DNA from: Pukyongia sp.
Lineage (GTDB): Bacteria; Bacteroidota; Bacteroidia; Flavobacteriales; Flavobacteriaceae
Assembly (NCBI GenBank): GCA_030148705.1
Contig: JASBSY010000014.1
Location: forward strand, 434,001 to 498,000
DNA length: 64,000 nt
Direction: 5' to 3'
Of this stretch, positions 52,019 through 62,316 are shown piece by piece. Under the pieces are notes generated by a model. It was not told the origin of the DNA. It did not search any database and saw only the letters and a list, made by a program, of their open reading frames with translations. The first letter of the stretch is position 1. The number at the start of each line of letters is the position of its first letter. Both the position numbers and the translations under genes were made by a program.

Positions 52019-52969
52019 TTACTTTCTGCGGCCTTTATTCAGCGCCAGGATCTTTTCCACTACTATTTGGGCAAGTTTTTTCTTGCTTTCAACGGTCCAG
52101 CCTGCTATATGCGGGGTGAGCTGCACATTATCCATCTGTAGTAATTCTTTTAATGGTTTGGGAACTTCATCGTCAGAAAAGAGTAATTCGAAGGAACTGT
52201 GTTCATATTCCAGCACATCAAGCCCCGCCCCAAGGATCTTTCCATTGTTTAGTGCTGCAACAAGATCGGAAGTAACCACACTTTTACCCCGGGCCGTATT
52301 TAAGAACCAGAAAGGTTTACTAAAAGCTGAAATAAATGCTTCGTTAACCATTTGATTGGTTCGAGGAGTCCACGGAGTATGCAGGCTTACTACGTCCGAC
52401 ATCTCCTGTAATGTTTTTAATGAGACCTGTGTAGCATCACTATTACCTACTCCTTCAAGTATGTCGTAACATAAAACCGTGCAATTAAAACCGCGCATGG
52501 TCTTGGCGAAGGATTTACCCATATTACCATAGCCGATGATACCAACGGTCTTCCCATCCAGCTCGATGCCGCGATTTGTTTCCCGGTTCCACATGCCCTC
52601 ACGGACTTCGGCGTCTGCCCTGTTTAGTTTATTGAAAAGAGAAAGCAGCATCCCAAGGGTGTGTTCACCAACAGCCTGTCGGTTTCCTTCCGGGGCCGAA
52701 ATGAGTTTTATCTTTTTTTTCCTGGCGTAAGCCTCATCGATATTTTCCAAACCTGCACCAACTCTGGCGATGAATTTGAGGTTTTTGGCGGCATCGAGAA
52801 AGTCCTGGTCCAATAGAAAACGAGAGCGGATAACGATTCCGTCGAACTCATGTAGCATTTTTTCTATTTCCTCCCTGTCGCCCGTATAGTTCTCTACATT
52901 TTTATACCCGGCCGAATTAAGGGATTCGAGCAGTAAGGGATGATTGGTATCCAGGTGTAGAATTTTCAT
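52019..52969 (-). CDS. D-2-hydroxyacid dehydrogenase family protein
   Basis: 316 residues. KTVGIIGYGNMGKSFAKTMRGF is the NAD site; RVGAGLENIDEAYA, LNTARGKSVVTSDLVAALNNGKILGAGLDVLEYEHS and HIAGWTVESKKK hold the catalytic Arg, Glu and His. Resembles phosphoglycerate dehydrogenase (SerA) without an ACT domain. Overlaps the cupin stop by one base (TGATG). Confidence 0.92.
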   Translation of the reverse strand: MKILHLDTNHPLLLESLNSAGYKNVENYTGDREEIEKMLHEFDGIVIRSRFLLDQDFLDAAKNLKFIARVGAGLENIDEAYARKKKIKLISAPEGNRQAVGEHTLGMLLSLFNKLNRADAEVREGMWNRETNRGIELDGKTVGIIGYGNMGKSFAKTMRGFNCTVLCYDILEGVGNSDATQVSLKTLQEMSDVVSLHTPWTPRTNQMVNEAFISAFSKPFWFLNTARGKSVVTSDLVAALNNGKILGAGLDVLEYEHSSFELLFSDDEVPKPLKELLQMDNVQLTPHIAGWTVESKKKLAQIVVEKILALNKGRRK

Positions 52970-53334
52970 CAGATCTTGGGATATTCAGTTTGTGTTCGTT
53001 CACTAATCACATTGCCGGTATGTTGTGTTGTTAATTTTTCGAATAGCAGTACCTGCACCTCTTCCTCGCCCACGCTTCGAGGGCAGTGCTCTACGCCTTT
53101 GGGAACTACGATAAGTTCGCCTGCGCATATGGTTTCCGTTCGATCCCTGAATTTTATTTCCAGGGTGCCCTTCTGAACAAAGAACAATTCGTCCTCATCC
53201 TCGTGTTTGTGCCAGACAAATTCTCCTTTCAATTTAGCAAGCAGAACCTGCATATCATCCACCACGGCAATTTGTTGCGGATGCCACTGTTTGGAAAATT
53301 TTCCAAATTTTTCGTTGAGATTAATAGGTTTCAC
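52969..53334 (-). CDS. Cupin domain protein
   Basis: 121 residues: EFVWHKHEDEDELFFVQKGTLEIKF and GELIVVPKGVEHCPR are cupin motifs 1 and 2 with HxHxxxxE and H metal ligands. Probably a small isomerase or oxygenase-type protein. Coupled to the dehydrogenase gene. Confidence 0.92.
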   Translation of the reverse strand: MKPINLNEKFGKFSKQWHPQQIAVVDDMQVLLAKLKGEFVWHKHEDEDELFFVQKGTLEIKFRDRTETICAGELIVVPKGVEHCPRSVGEEEVQVLLFEKLTTQHTGNVISERTQTEYPKI

Positions 53335-53340
53335 AGCAAC

Positions 53341-53742
53341 TTACTTTTTCAGAAACAAAGTACGAATTTCCTCGCTAATTTTAGCAGGTTTAAGGGATTT
53401 TGCGTCGAGCAGACACCAAAGTGTACGCGCCGCAACAAGGGTTTTTCCGTCAGCCGGTCGCAGGATGCGGTAATGACGTTCACTTTTAACTCCCTCAGCA
53501 GTTGTCACCCAGGTTTCGACTTTTAACGAGTCTCCTTCAAAAGCCTCTGCCTTGTATTCGATATTGTGACGAAGTACATACCACACAAACAGTTCCTGCA
53601 GGGCTTCGGGGGCGTTTCGCTTCCAATGCGCTTCAGCTGCATCCATACACCATTGAAGGTAGGCGAGATTGTTTACATGACCCCGTTCGTCTATAGCGGA
53701 TGCTTGTACTTTAAAGTGTGTTGAATAAATTTCAGAGTTCAA
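53341..53742 (-). CDS. Acyl-CoA thioesterase (hotdog fold)
   Basis: 133 residues: HVNNLAYLQWCMDAAEAHW is the 4-hydroxybenzoyl-CoA-thioesterase-type catalytic helix with Asp in DERGHVNN; SERHYRILRPADGKTLVAARTLWCLLD follows. Substrate unknown. Overlaps mgtE by four bases. Confidence 0.9.
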   Translation of the reverse strand: MNSEIYSTHFKVQASAIDERGHVNNLAYLQWCMDAAEAHWKRNAPEALQELFVWYVLRHNIEYKAEAFEGDSLKVETWVTTAEGVKSERHYRILRPADGKTLVAARTLWCLLDAKSLKPAKISEEIRTLFLKK

Positions 53743-55088
53743 AACCCTAGAATTATTTTGGAAATATAAAAGAACAGGAAGATCCCGAAAATATCATTGC
53801 TGGTCGTAATAAATGGTCCCGTGGCGATGGCCGGGTCTATTCCTCGTTTGTTCAGAATAATAGGAACAAAAGTGCCTACCAGTGCCGCTACAATAATTAC
53901 AGACAGCATGGAAACTGCAATGGTAATGCTTACCAGGTGGTTCTGTCCAACCAGAAATCCGAAGATCATAACGAGCAAAGCCAGGGCGATGCCATTTATC
54001 AGGGCGAGGCCTACTTCCTTCAGCAGTCGGTGAAACAAACTGCCTTTAACGTTGTCGTTGGCAAGCCCCTGCACTATAATCGCACTCGACTGCACCCCTA
54101 CATTCCCGGCCATAGCCGCGATAAGCGGGGTAAAGAAAAAGAGGATAGGGAAACGGCTCAGGGCCTCGTCGAAGCCCTGCATGATATAAACACTGCCCAG
54201 ACCACCGAACAGGCCAAGTACCAACCACGGCAGCCTTGCCTTGGTGAGCCTCAATATACTGTCATCGGCCTCTACGTCCTGGGATATACCCGCAGCCAGC
54301 TGATAGTCCTTCTCGGCTTCATCCTTGATAAAATCTACAATATCGTCTATGGTGATCCGCCCCATCAGTATACCTTCTTCGTTCACTACCGGAATGGCTT
54401 CCAGGTCGTATTTTTGCATGATACGGGCCACTTCCTCGTTGTCGGTATGCACGGTTACATAATCTACTTTTGGGATATAGACCTCACTGATATGCGTTTT
54501 TTCTGAAGCCGTTAGCAGGTCTTTTAGAGAGAGCCGCCCTTTAAGCTTTCCTTCTTTGTCTGTAACATAGATGGAGTGCACCCGGGTCACATTTTTTGCC
54601 TGTCGGCGCATTTCCCGGACACAGCCTGCCACGGTCCAGGTTTCCTTCACCTGTACCAGTTCCTTGGCCATGAGTGCTCCCGCAGTGTCTTCATCGTATT
54701 TCAGTAATTCAACGATGTCTGCAGCCAATTCGTCATCGCCTATGGTATCGATTACCCGCTGCTGCATTTCGTCGTCCAGTTCGGCAACGATATCCGCGGC
54801 GTCATCGGTGTCCATCTCAAGAAGTTCCCGGGCAATCTGATTTGGCGACAGTCTGTCGAGAATCTTCTCCCGCACATCGTCGTCCAGTTCCATCAGCGCT
54901 TCGGAAGTAATCCGGCTTTCCAGCAAGTTAATCAGATAGGTTGCTTCGTCGAAACTCAGCTCTTCCAGTAGTTCGGCAACATCGGCAAAATGCAGGTCAT
55001 TCAACAGGGCACGCAGCGCTTTTCCATCCTTTTTGGAAATGAGCTGTTCGATGTGCTCGATAAATTCACTCGTTAGCTGAAATTGCAT
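53739..55088 (-). CDS. mgtE: Magnesium transporter MgtE
   Basis: 449 residues. N-terminal superhelical domain ([18 protein letters not shown]), tandem CBS domains ([23 protein letters not shown] and [27 protein letters not shown]), then five helices with [17 protein letters not shown], the Mg2+ pore motif. Channel gated by cytoplasmic Mg2+. Its start overlaps rsmA by 23 bases. Confidence 0.97.
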   Translation of the reverse strand: MQFQLTSEFIEHIEQLISKKDGKALRALLNDLHFADVAELLEELSFDEATYLINLLESRITSEALMELDDDVREKILDRLSPNQIARELLEMDTDDAADIVAELDDEMQQRVIDTIGDDELAADIVELLKYDEDTAGALMAKELVQVKETWTVAGCVREMRRQAKNVTRVHSIYVTDKEGKLKGRLSLKDLLTASEKTHISEVYIPKVDYVTVHTDNEEVARIMQKYDLEAIPVVNEEGILMGRITIDDIVDFIKDEAEKDYQLAAGISQDVEADDSILRLTKARLPWLVLGLFGGLGSVYIMQGFDEALSRFPILFFFTPLIAAMAGNVGVQSSAIIVQGLANDNVKGSLFHRLLKEVGLALINGIALALLVMIFGFLVGQNHLVSITIAVSMLSVIIVAALVGTFVPIILNKRGIDPAIATGPFITTSNDIFGIFLFFYISKIILGF

Positions 55089-55860
55089 CCTGTTCTATCT
55101 TTTGGGTGAGCTCAATAAATGCCTTTACCGAAAGTTGTTCCGGTCGTTGCCCAAAGATAGTATCTTCTTTTAGTTTTTCAGAGAGATTAAAGATTTTTAA
55201 AGAATTACGCAGGGTCTTGCGTCTTTGTTGAAAAGCGGTTTTAACCACTTTAAAGAATAATTTTTCATCGCAGGGCAGGCTGTGATCAGCTAATCGTACC
55301 AACCGAAGCACTCCGCTGTCTACTTTTGGAGGCGGATTGAATACGCCGGGTTTTACGGTGAAAAGATATTCGGCCTTGTAAAAAGCCTGTACCAACACCG
55401 ATAAGATCCCATACGTCTTATTGCCTTCCTTTTCGCAGATACGCTGAGCCACTTCCTTTTGAAACATACCTGAAAGTTCAGGAATCTGCTCCCGCCATTC
55501 GAGCATCTTAAATACGATCTGAGAGGAAATGTTATAGGGAAAATTCCCAATGATAGCAAAAGGGGCATTGCCCATGAGATGGCTGAGATCGTATTTCAGG
55601 AAATCTCCTTCTTCCACCCGAAGACTCGGGCTATTAAAATGGGTTTCGAGATAGGCTACAGATTCGCTATCCAGTTCCAGGGCTGTGATTGTTATGGATT
55701 TTTCAAGCAAGTGGCGCGTAAGTACCCCCATGCCGGGACCAATCTCCAGGACATTCGAATATCCGTCCAGAGTTAGCGTATCGGCTATTTTCTTCGCAAT
55801 TGATTCATCGTGAAGGAAATGCTGTCCCAGGTGTTTTTTAGCCCTGACATTTTTACTCAT
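55066..55860 (-). CDS. rsmA: 16S rRNA dimethyladenosine transferase
   Basis: 264 residues; dimethylates A1518 and A1519 of 16S r[38 protein letters not shown] (SAM), [29 protein letters not shown] (NLPY variant NFPY), and [10 protein letters not shown]. Overlaps the DUF4286 stop by one base and mgtE start. Confidence 0.97.
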   Translation of the reverse strand: MSKNVRAKKHLGQHFLHDESIAKKIADTLTLDGYSNVLEIGPGMGVLTRHLLEKSITITALELDSESVAYLETHFNSPSLRVEEGDFLKYDLSHLMGNAPFAIIGNFPYNISSQIVFKMLEWREQIPELSGMFQKEVAQRICEKEGNKTYGILSVLVQAFYKAEYLFTVKPGVFNPPPKVDSGVLRLVRLADHSLPCDEKLFFKVVKTAFQQRRKTLRNSLKIFNLSEKLKEDTIFGQRPEQLSVKAFIELTQKIEQDAISANE

Positions 55861-56168
55861 TACTGCTCACTGATTACCTGAAGTTCGGTTCGAAAGGCGA
55901 CAAATTTGCCTTCAAACTGTTTGCTTTGCGCCCGCATCCCATCTGCATCCTCTTTATAATAGCGATTCAGGGTTTCTTTAGAGTCGGTCCTGTATTGGAC
56001 CGAATAGGTGATACCTCCCATTTCTTCCTCGACTTCTACTCTGGTCATAAGTGCCTTGCTGAATTTACCCGTTTTAAGCATGGCCGGGATGTGTTCGCTT
56101 TTCATCCAATTCAACCAGTCCCGGTGGATGGATTCGTCTATATTGATGGTTACGTTGTATATATACAT
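55860..56168 (-). CDS. DUF4286 family protein
   Basis: 102 residues from the ATG at 56168 ([13 protein letters not shown], the usual family start); a frame 31 codons longer is rejected. [20 protein letters not shown] and [18 protein letters not shown] fit DUF4286, a small ferredoxin-like domain. Function unknown; neighbour of rsmA in many Bacteroidota. Confidence 0.9.
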   Translation of the reverse strand: MYIYNVTINIDESIHRDWLNWMKSEHIPAMLKTGKFSKALMTRVEVEEEMGGITYSVQYRTDSKETLNRYYKEDADGMRAQSKQFEGKFVAFRTELQVISEQ

Positions 56169-56181
56169 TGGTAGTTTCGGT

Positions 56182-56871
56182 TTACAGAGGTACATTGGCA
56201 GCAGCCTGTTGATCTTCGGTATCAATATTCTCTTCAGCGAGAAAATCGTTCGCCTTTTCAAGCAATTCGCGATACTTGCTCAATCTGAAGTTCATCATAT
56301 ACGAATAAGTAGCCAGTATATTTAAATAACGCTTATTATCGTAAATTTTGATATCCTGTGGCTGTCCCTCCACAAGGTCAAGGTTTTCCACCACATAGGG
56401 GTAGAAATAGTCTGTGTAATTTTTAAGCGTGGCTTCATCCAGTCCTTCAGCCCAGGCATAATATTCGTACAGCTGAATAATTTCATCTCGTTTCGAATAG
56501 TCTTTGAAGTGACGCACATCCCCCGATTCGATCAAAGTGTTATAAGCCACCTTTTTATAATAACTTGAGTTGAACTGCAACACCTCCAGACTAAGCGTAT
56601 TTACAGTGGAGGGGTCTTCCTGTGTCTGAATTGCAACGATAAGACTGTCGATCTTCAGCTTAAGGGTTTCAGTAGCTTCTACATTCGCGCGAATATTGCG
56701 TTGGTTAAACCTTGTTTCTTCCATTATGTTCGCAAGATGCCTATCGATAAGCCGCTCTTCCTTGCGCTCTTGTGAACAGGTGTTTAGCTGAAATGCGATG
56801 AGAATTCCCACTATCACTACGATAAATTCCAGGAATAGGCTTAACCAGTTTATCTTTGTTTTTTCGGCCAT
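56182..56871 (-). CDS. DUF6090-like membrane protein
   Basis: 229 residues. LSLFLEFIVVIVGILIAFQLNTCSQERKEE resembles the DUF6090 helix, with NTCS for NNWN. The remainder is helical with no catalytic motif. Shorter than its sisters. It follows the TPR gene by one base. Confidence 0.82.
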   Translation of the reverse strand: MAEKTKINWLSLFLEFIVVIVGILIAFQLNTCSQERKEERLIDRHLANIMEETRFNQRNIRANVEATETLKLKIDSLIVAIQTQEDPSTVNTLSLEVLQFNSSYYKKVAYNTLIESGDVRHFKDYSKRDEIIQLYEYYAWAEGLDEATLKNYTDYFYPYVVENLDLVEGQPQDIKIYDNKRYLNILATYSYMMNFRLSKYRELLEKANDFLAEENIDTEDQQAAANVPL

Positions 56872-56872
56872 A

Positions 56873-58654
56873 TCAGTTTATTGCATCTCCCCTAAGCATT
56901 CTGAAGCGTTTTCTCGCTTCCACAAAATAAATACTATCTGCGAAGTTAAAGATTATAGCCTCATAGAGTTTCCTGGCTTTTTCGGGCTGAAGTAATACGT
57001 CCTCGTAGAGTTTTGCAAGCCTGAAGTGGGCATCATCCGAAAGAATATCGCTGCCGTAGAATTCGATGAGCTTTAAGTAACTGGCTTCAGCTTTTTCATA
57101 CTGCTTTGTCTCTTCGTATAGCTTACCGAGCTTCAGCAGAACTTCGTCTTCTATCTTTTCTCCTTTATGATTTTCAAGGATCTCATTCAGGGCGAGGATG
57201 GCTTCCGAATTCCTTTTTTGCAAGGCCAGCAGATCGGCTCTGGCAAATTTCTTAAGGGCTGTTTGTGTAGAATCTTCCAGCGAATTATCCCGAATCATCA
57301 AACTGAGTTCCATGGCGTCGTTGGAGATCAATTGCGAAGCCGATTTCTTTAACACATCGAGTTGTAACTGAGCCCATTGGAAATCACCTTTGTAATAGCT
57401 GGTCTTGGCTACCTTGAAACGAGCCTCTTGTGCCAGTATATCATTCTTTACATTCTTCTGGATCTGGGAATAGTAAATAAGCGCCTCATTGAATTTTTCA
57501 TCGAATACCAGGATATCGGCCAATTCCATTTTTACCCGCGCCTGTTGATAGATAGTCAGGTCCTCCCTGGCAAGCGCTTTCAGATTTTCGATCGCCTGCT
57601 GTTTTTTGTTCGAACTAAATGCCAGGAAATGATTGTAGTCTATCCTCAACGAATAGGTTTGAGGGCTCCTGCCATATCCGTCCAGCAGGGATTGGAACTC
57701 CTTTTCGATTAAAGGATAATCCGATTTTTCGGATGTTTCCAGTAAGATTCGCATTCGGTATTGTTGTCCCTGTAAAGCCAGATCTGTAGTAGGCGCTTCC
57801 GATATGATAAACTCCACGATCTCCCGTGCCTGTTCATAAGACTCTTCCGAAATAGCTATCAGGGCCAGATCGATAATGCCGCCGAGATCTTCATCGTTGC
57901 GTTTATATATGGCCTTTTCCTGGGCAAAGGCTTTTTTAAAATCTTTTTGTTGAATAAACAACCAACTCAGCAATTCATTGAACAGCAGATCCGGCTCTGC
58001 CTGAGACCTTTTCAGCAGTATCTTTCGAAGGAGCACATTGCCTTCGTTCTCCGGATCTTCGGTGACATACTGACTGAAATTTCGTTTGGCCAGCGGACGG
58101 TAGGCCGGATTCTTGCTCATCAGGCTTAGGTAGGTGTCGAACATCTTTTCGAGATTGCCCAGTTCTCCGTAAATTCGCGCCAACTGTACGTTGTAGTCTT
58201 TGCCGGGATCGAGTTCCATGGCGGTTTCGTAGACATTCACCGCCTGATCCAGCAGGCTGTATTCTTCGAAGCTCTTTCCTACGATATAGGCATAGACTGG
58301 ATTTTCCTTAACGTACTGTATAGCCTTGTTGTAATTAACTTCCGAGAGCGAATCCTTGTCCTGCAGGGAATAATTATGGCCTAACTCGACGAATAACTGC
58401 GGGTTGACCCTACGGGAATTTAACTTTTCAAGCAACATGCGTTCGGCCACTTCAAAGCGTTCCAGCTGTTGGTTGGACTGCAGCACGAACATAAAAAAAT
58501 CGAGCCGTTCCGGGTTGACCATATAAAGTTTATCGAATAGGGTCAATGCTTTTTCGTATTCTCCCCTGTCGAAGTAATTCTTGGCCAATAGCTCGTTCTG
58601 CCCATAGGAACAGGCAGTGACTAAGAGCAAACTAATAAAGAAAAACTTCCGCAT
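56873..58654 (-). CDS. TPR-repeat envelope protein
   Basis: 593 residues. Signal MRKFFFISLLLVTAC with a possible lipobox Cys. Then many TPRs (YFDRGEYEKALTLFDKLYMVNPE, SLLDQAVNVYETAMELDPG, YEETKQYEKAEASYLKLIEFYG). Large TPR proteins of this kind occur at the start of rsmA-proximal operons in flavobacteria. Likely cell-envelope scaffold. Confidence 0.9.
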   Translation of the reverse strand: MRKFFFISLLLVTACSYGQNELLAKNYFDRGEYEKALTLFDKLYMVNPERLDFFMFVLQSNQQLERFEVAERMLLEKLNSRRVNPQLFVELGHNYSLQDKDSLSEVNYNKAIQYVKENPVYAYIVGKSFEEYSLLDQAVNVYETAMELDPGKDYNVQLARIYGELGNLEKMFDTYLSLMSKNPAYRPLAKRNFSQYVTEDPENEGNVLLRKILLKRSQAEPDLLFNELLSWLFIQQKDFKKAFAQEKAIYKRNDEDLGGIIDLALIAISEESYEQAREIVEFIISEAPTTDLALQGQQYRMRILLETSEKSDYPLIEKEFQSLLDGYGRSPQTYSLRIDYNHFLAFSSNKKQQAIENLKALAREDLTIYQQARVKMELADILVFDEKFNEALIYYSQIQKNVKNDILAQEARFKVAKTSYYKGDFQWAQLQLDVLKKSASQLISNDAMELSLMIRDNSLEDSTQTALKKFARADLLALQKRNSEAILALNEILENHKGEKIEDEVLLKLGKLYEETKQYEKAEASYLKLIEFYGSDILSDDAHFRLAKLYEDVLLQPEKARKLYEAIIFNFADSIYFVEARKRFRMLRGDAIN

Positions 58655-58711
58655 CGGGTAAATATAACGAATTGATCGTGTAAACGGTATATCAAAAATA
58701 AAGCCGTTCTC

Positions 58712-59983
58712 TTAAGAGATCATATCAAAACCGCAGTAGGGCACAAGAACCTCGGGAATTCTTATACCTTCCGGAGTTTGGTAATTCTCAAGAATCCCGG
58801 CTAATACCCTCGGTAAGGCCAATGCGCTGCCATTCAGCGTGTGTACCAGTTTGTTGCTGCCGTCTGTATCTTTAAATCGAAGTTTAAGGCGATTGGCCTG
58901 GAAGGTTTCGAAGTTGGAGACTGATGAAATTTCAAGCCAGCGGTCCTGGGCCGTGGAAAACACCTCGAAATCGTAAGTGAGGGCAGAAGTGAACCCAAGG
59001 TCGCCGCCACATAGTTTCAAGATGCGATAGGGTAGTTCCAGTTCCCTGAGAATTTGTTTTACGTGCTCCACCATCCCATCAAGGGCGGCATAGCTGTTAT
59101 CAGGGTGTTCAATACGGACGATCTCCACTTTATCGAATTGATGAAGGCGGTTAAGCCCTCGAACATGAGCCCCGTAACTTCCTGCTTCACGTCGGAAACA
59201 AGGGGTATATCCCGTGCACCTAATCGGGAGTTCGTTGTGCATGAGCAAATCGCCCCTGAACATGTTGGTAACCGGAACTTCTGCCGTTGGAATTAGATAG
59301 AGGTCATCGGCCGTAATGTGATACATCTGACCTTCCTTATCGGGCAACTGACCGGTGCCAAATCCACTGGCTTCATTTACCAGGTGTGGCACCTGATATT
59401 CGGTATAGCCCGCCGAAGTATTCTTGTCGAGAAAATAGGCGATCAATGCGCGCTGCAGTCTGGCCCCCTTACCTTTATAAACCGGGAAACCCGCACCGGT
59501 GATCTTAACGCCCAGTTCGAAATCGATGAGGGCGTATTTTTTTGCCAGTTCCCAATGAGGCAAGGCATCTTTTTGAAGTTCGGGAATTGTACCCTCTGTA
59601 AAGACCTCTTCGTTGTCGGTTTCATCAGTACCTGCCGGGACACTGCTGTGCGGGATATTTGGAAGTGTGTATAACAGTTCTTCCAGCCGTGATACGGCGG
59701 CGTTCAATTGATCCTGGAGTTGCTTGGAATTCTCTTTTAGGGTTGAAGATTTTTCTTTTAATGCGTTCGCCTTATCGGTAGCCCCACTTTTAAAAAGCAT
59801 TCCAATTTCCTTGGAAAGGGTATTGGCCTGAGCGAGTGTTTCGTCCAGTTTTGCCTGAGTATTCCTTCGCACTTCGTCGGCAGCTAGGACCTTCTCCAGC
59901 ACTGCTTTTGCATCCAGCCCTCGTTTGGCCAGGGCCGTAATGAATTCTTCCTTATTATCGCGTATTTCGTGTACCTGTAACAT
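58712..59983 (-). CDS. serS: Seryl-tRNA synthetase
   Basis: 423 residues from the ATG at 59983 (MLQVHEIRDNKEEF), the usual start; an 18-codon longer frame begins at a non-ATG. N-terminal coiled coil (LDETLAQANTLSKEIG), motif 2 CFRREAGSYGAHVRGLNRLHQFDKVE, motif 3 NGSALALPRVLAGILENYQ. Class II enzyme that charges tRNA-Ser. Confidence 0.97.
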   Translation of the reverse strand: MLQVHEIRDNKEEFITALAKRGLDAKAVLEKVLAADEVRRNTQAKLDETLAQANTLSKEIGMLFKSGATDKANALKEKSSTLKENSKQLQDQLNAAVSRLEELLYTLPNIPHSSVPAGTDETDNEEVFTEGTIPELQKDALPHWELAKKYALIDFELGVKITGAGFPVYKGKGARLQRALIAYFLDKNTSAGYTEYQVPHLVNEASGFGTGQLPDKEGQMYHITADDLYLIPTAEVPVTNMFRGDLLMHNELPIRCTGYTPCFRREAGSYGAHVRGLNRLHQFDKVEIVRIEHPDNSYAALDGMVEHVKQILRELELPYRILKLCGGDLGFTSALTYDFEVFSTAQDRWLEISSVSNFETFQANRLKLRFKDTDGSNKLVHTLNGSALALPRVLAGILENYQTPEGIRIPEVLVPYCGFDMIS

Positions 59984-60052
59984 CTTCAATGGAAATTTAA
60001 CCCTCCCGCTTGCTGTGGCTACCGGGAGCAGCGGCAAAGTTAGGAAAATTGC

Positions 60053-61390
60053 CTATTTATCCTCTTGTTTTTTAGTATAATCCTGAGGGGAAGGAAGTAT
60101 CCAGTCGTGGTGTTTAAAGTGATGCCAGCGTTCGTTGGCAAGATCGGTTTTAAAATCTATCAGCCGGTGGAAATCCCCTCCATTCACCCTGATTTTTACA
60201 TCCATATAAACACCCACTTGTCGGCCTTTATTGTTTTCTATTTTTTCGATCTTTTGCGCCAACTGCCAAAGCATATCGGGTTTCGACTTAACATTCCTGG
60301 CTTGTTTTGCACTGAGGATCTCGGTATAATTAAACCGTTCCCGCTGGCCCGTAGCTTTATCTTCAACCCAAACAGTTAACATTCCGCTTTTGGAACGCAG
60401 CATCATCCGCCAGCTAAGGCGATGCCCCTCTTCGGTCCAGAGCACATCATCCTTAAAGAACCAATGGCGCAGCGGCAGCGCAATTTGCACAATAAAATGT
60501 ATGGAAAACAATGTGATCAGCAGACGTTTATAATTTGGAACCTTGATTTCCCCTGAGGTGTACAGCGGTTTCTTCGGAAGGAATCGCTTCCGCAGGACTT
60601 CAGGAGAAAAGAAAAAGAAGGCAAATGCCAGCGACATATAGGGAAAGATCCCGATCTGGAAAACAAAGGAATTAAAAAGGTGAAAGAAAATGGATACGAA
60701 AAATACAAAGAGCCGGGTGCGTTTCCAGAGAAATAAGGGTATCACCAGCAGGTCGAAAAGTATACCCACATAGGCAATACTCCAGTGTACCCAGGACTGT
60801 TGCAGGAATCCGCCAATGAGCCAGTAATCGCTCTTCCCGCTCATAAATAGAGCGGGCACACTTGCATCCAGCCAGTCGGGATATAGTTTGGCGACGGCTG
60901 CGTAGGTATAGACTATCCATACCTGTAGAATGAATACCAGCAGCACCCACCGTGGCATAGAGGGGGATTTTATCTTTGGATTAATGCGCGCATCCAGGGA
61001 GAACCAGCGGTTGGCCGGCAGGAACACCATTAACCAGCAAAGCAACATCATCAGGTAGTAATGATTGTTGTAAGAGGTCTTTTGCATCAGGTATACCGAG
61101 GACCACAGCACCGCATAGGCAACCATACTCATGCGGTATTTGTAGCCCAGCATCACGAATATCCCGAACAGCCCCATAAGGGCGAATAAAACGTAGGTAA
61201 GGTCTCCCTGTAGCAGTTGTAAGAATTCGAAGCCGATAAAGTTAAAGGTGAATTCCGGCTCGGCCAGGGTACGTCTAACCCAGCCCGTGGCTATGGCCCC
61301 AAAGCCCTCGATAGCGATTAACAGGCCAAAGGCGATCCGCCATAGCACCAGGCCGATATTGTCGATATGTTTGAATAAAATCCTATCCAA
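60053..61390 (-). CDS. HTTM / vitamin-K-dependent carboxylase-like membrane protein
   Basis: 445 residues from a TTG (61390) that overlaps ribF by eight bases; no ATG fits. Several helices with FRI-like IDNIGLVLWRIAFGLLIAIEGFG, YNNHYYLMMLLCWLMVFLPA and YTYAAVAKLYPDWLDA match the HTTM domain of gamma-glutamyl carboxylase homologues; a soluble C-terminal domain (EEGHRLSWRMMLRSKSGML) follows. Bacterial members are of unknown substrate. Coupled to ribF. Confidence 0.88.
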   Translation of the reverse strand: MDRILFKHIDNIGLVLWRIAFGLLIAIEGFGAIATGWVRRTLAEPEFTFNFIGFEFLQLLQGDLTYVLFALMGLFGIFVMLGYKYRMSMVAYAVLWSSVYLMQKTSYNNHYYLMMLLCWLMVFLPANRWFSLDARINPKIKSPSMPRWVLLVFILQVWIVYTYAAVAKLYPDWLDASVPALFMSGKSDYWLIGGFLQQSWVHWSIAYVGILFDLLVIPLFLWKRTRLFVFFVSIFFHLFNSFVFQIGIFPYMSLAFAFFFFSPEVLRKRFLPKKPLYTSGEIKVPNYKRLLITLFSIHFIVQIALPLRHWFFKDDVLWTEEGHRLSWRMMLRSKSGMLTVWVEDKATGQRERFNYTEILSAKQARNVKSKPDMLWQLAQKIEKIENNKGRQVGVYMDVKIRVNGGDFHRLIDFKTDLANERWHHFKHHDWILPSPQDYTKKQEDK

Positions 61391-62315
61391 AATGTTTCAG
61401 GTACGTCCGGGCGTAATCTTCATCCTGCTTGATGGCTTCTTTTAATGCGTCCACATTTGTAAACCTTTCTTCAGCACGAATGTGTTTAATAAATTCTATG
61501 CGTAGCGGCTGTTCGTAGAGGTCGGCGTTAAAATCCAGGAAATATGTTTCAATGGTTTTTTGTTTTCCTCCTACAGTAGGGTTGGTACCAATACTGGTGA
61601 TGCCGTAAACCAGTTTGCCCTGGATCTCCGCAAAGACGATATACACTCCATTTGCCGGGATGAGCTTATGAGGTTCGTGTATTTTAAGGTTGGCCGTGGG
61701 GTAGTCGATGGTTCTCCCTATTCGCTGGCCTTTTACTACGGTACCGCTTAACATAAAAGGGTAACCCAGGTAGTGATTGGCAGTAGTAATATCACCTGTT
61801 TCCAGGGCTTTTCTAATTTTGGTTGAACTCACTGTTACTTCATCCAGTTCCTGTGCGCTGATCTCTTCCACTTCGAAATTGTACACGGTTCCGAACTCGC
61901 GCAGATCTTCAATGGTAGCTGTGCGGTTTCGCCCGAACCTGTGATCGTAACCAATGATGATTTTCTTGGCCTTTAAAGAATTTACAAGGATATCGCGTAC
62001 AAATTCTACGGCGGTAAGGCGCGAAAAGGCTTTAGTGAACGGATGAACGATGAGGTGGTCGAGCCCGGTTTTTTCCAGTAATTGTTTCTTTTCACTCAGC
62101 GTGTTAATGAGTTTAATTTCGCTGTTCTGTTGTAAAACCATTCGGGGATGCGGGAAGAAAGTAAATACGACGGATTCGAGGTCGTCATTTTTAGCAGTAG
62201 ACACCAGACGGTCGAGTATTGCTTTATGGCCTATGTGTACTCCGTCGAAGGTTCCGATAGTGACTACCGAATTCCGCTCATTCTTGTAGGAGGCAGCCGA
62301 GGTGTATTCCTTCAT
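61383..62315 (-). CDS. ribF: Bifunctional riboflavin kinase / FAD synthetase
   Basis: 310 residues. TIGTFDGVHIGHKAILDRL is the nucleotidyl-transferase motif; GYDHRFGRNRTATIEDL follows; the kinase part has GTVVKGQRIGRTIDYPTANL and VYGITSIGTNPTVGG. Converts riboflavin to FMN and FAD. Confidence 0.97.
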   Translation of the reverse strand: MKEYTSAASYKNERNSVVTIGTFDGVHIGHKAILDRLVSTAKNDDLESVVFTFFPHPRMVLQQNSEIKLINTLSEKKQLLEKTGLDHLIVHPFTKAFSRLTAVEFVRDILVNSLKAKKIIIGYDHRFGRNRTATIEDLREFGTVYNFEVEEISAQELDEVTVSSTKIRKALETGDITTANHYLGYPFMLSGTVVKGQRIGRTIDYPTANLKIHEPHKLIPANGVYIVFAEIQGKLVYGITSIGTNPTVGGKQKTIETYFLDFNADLYEQPLRIEFIKHIRAEERFTNVDALKEAIKQDEDYARTYLKHFG

Positions 62316-62316
62316 C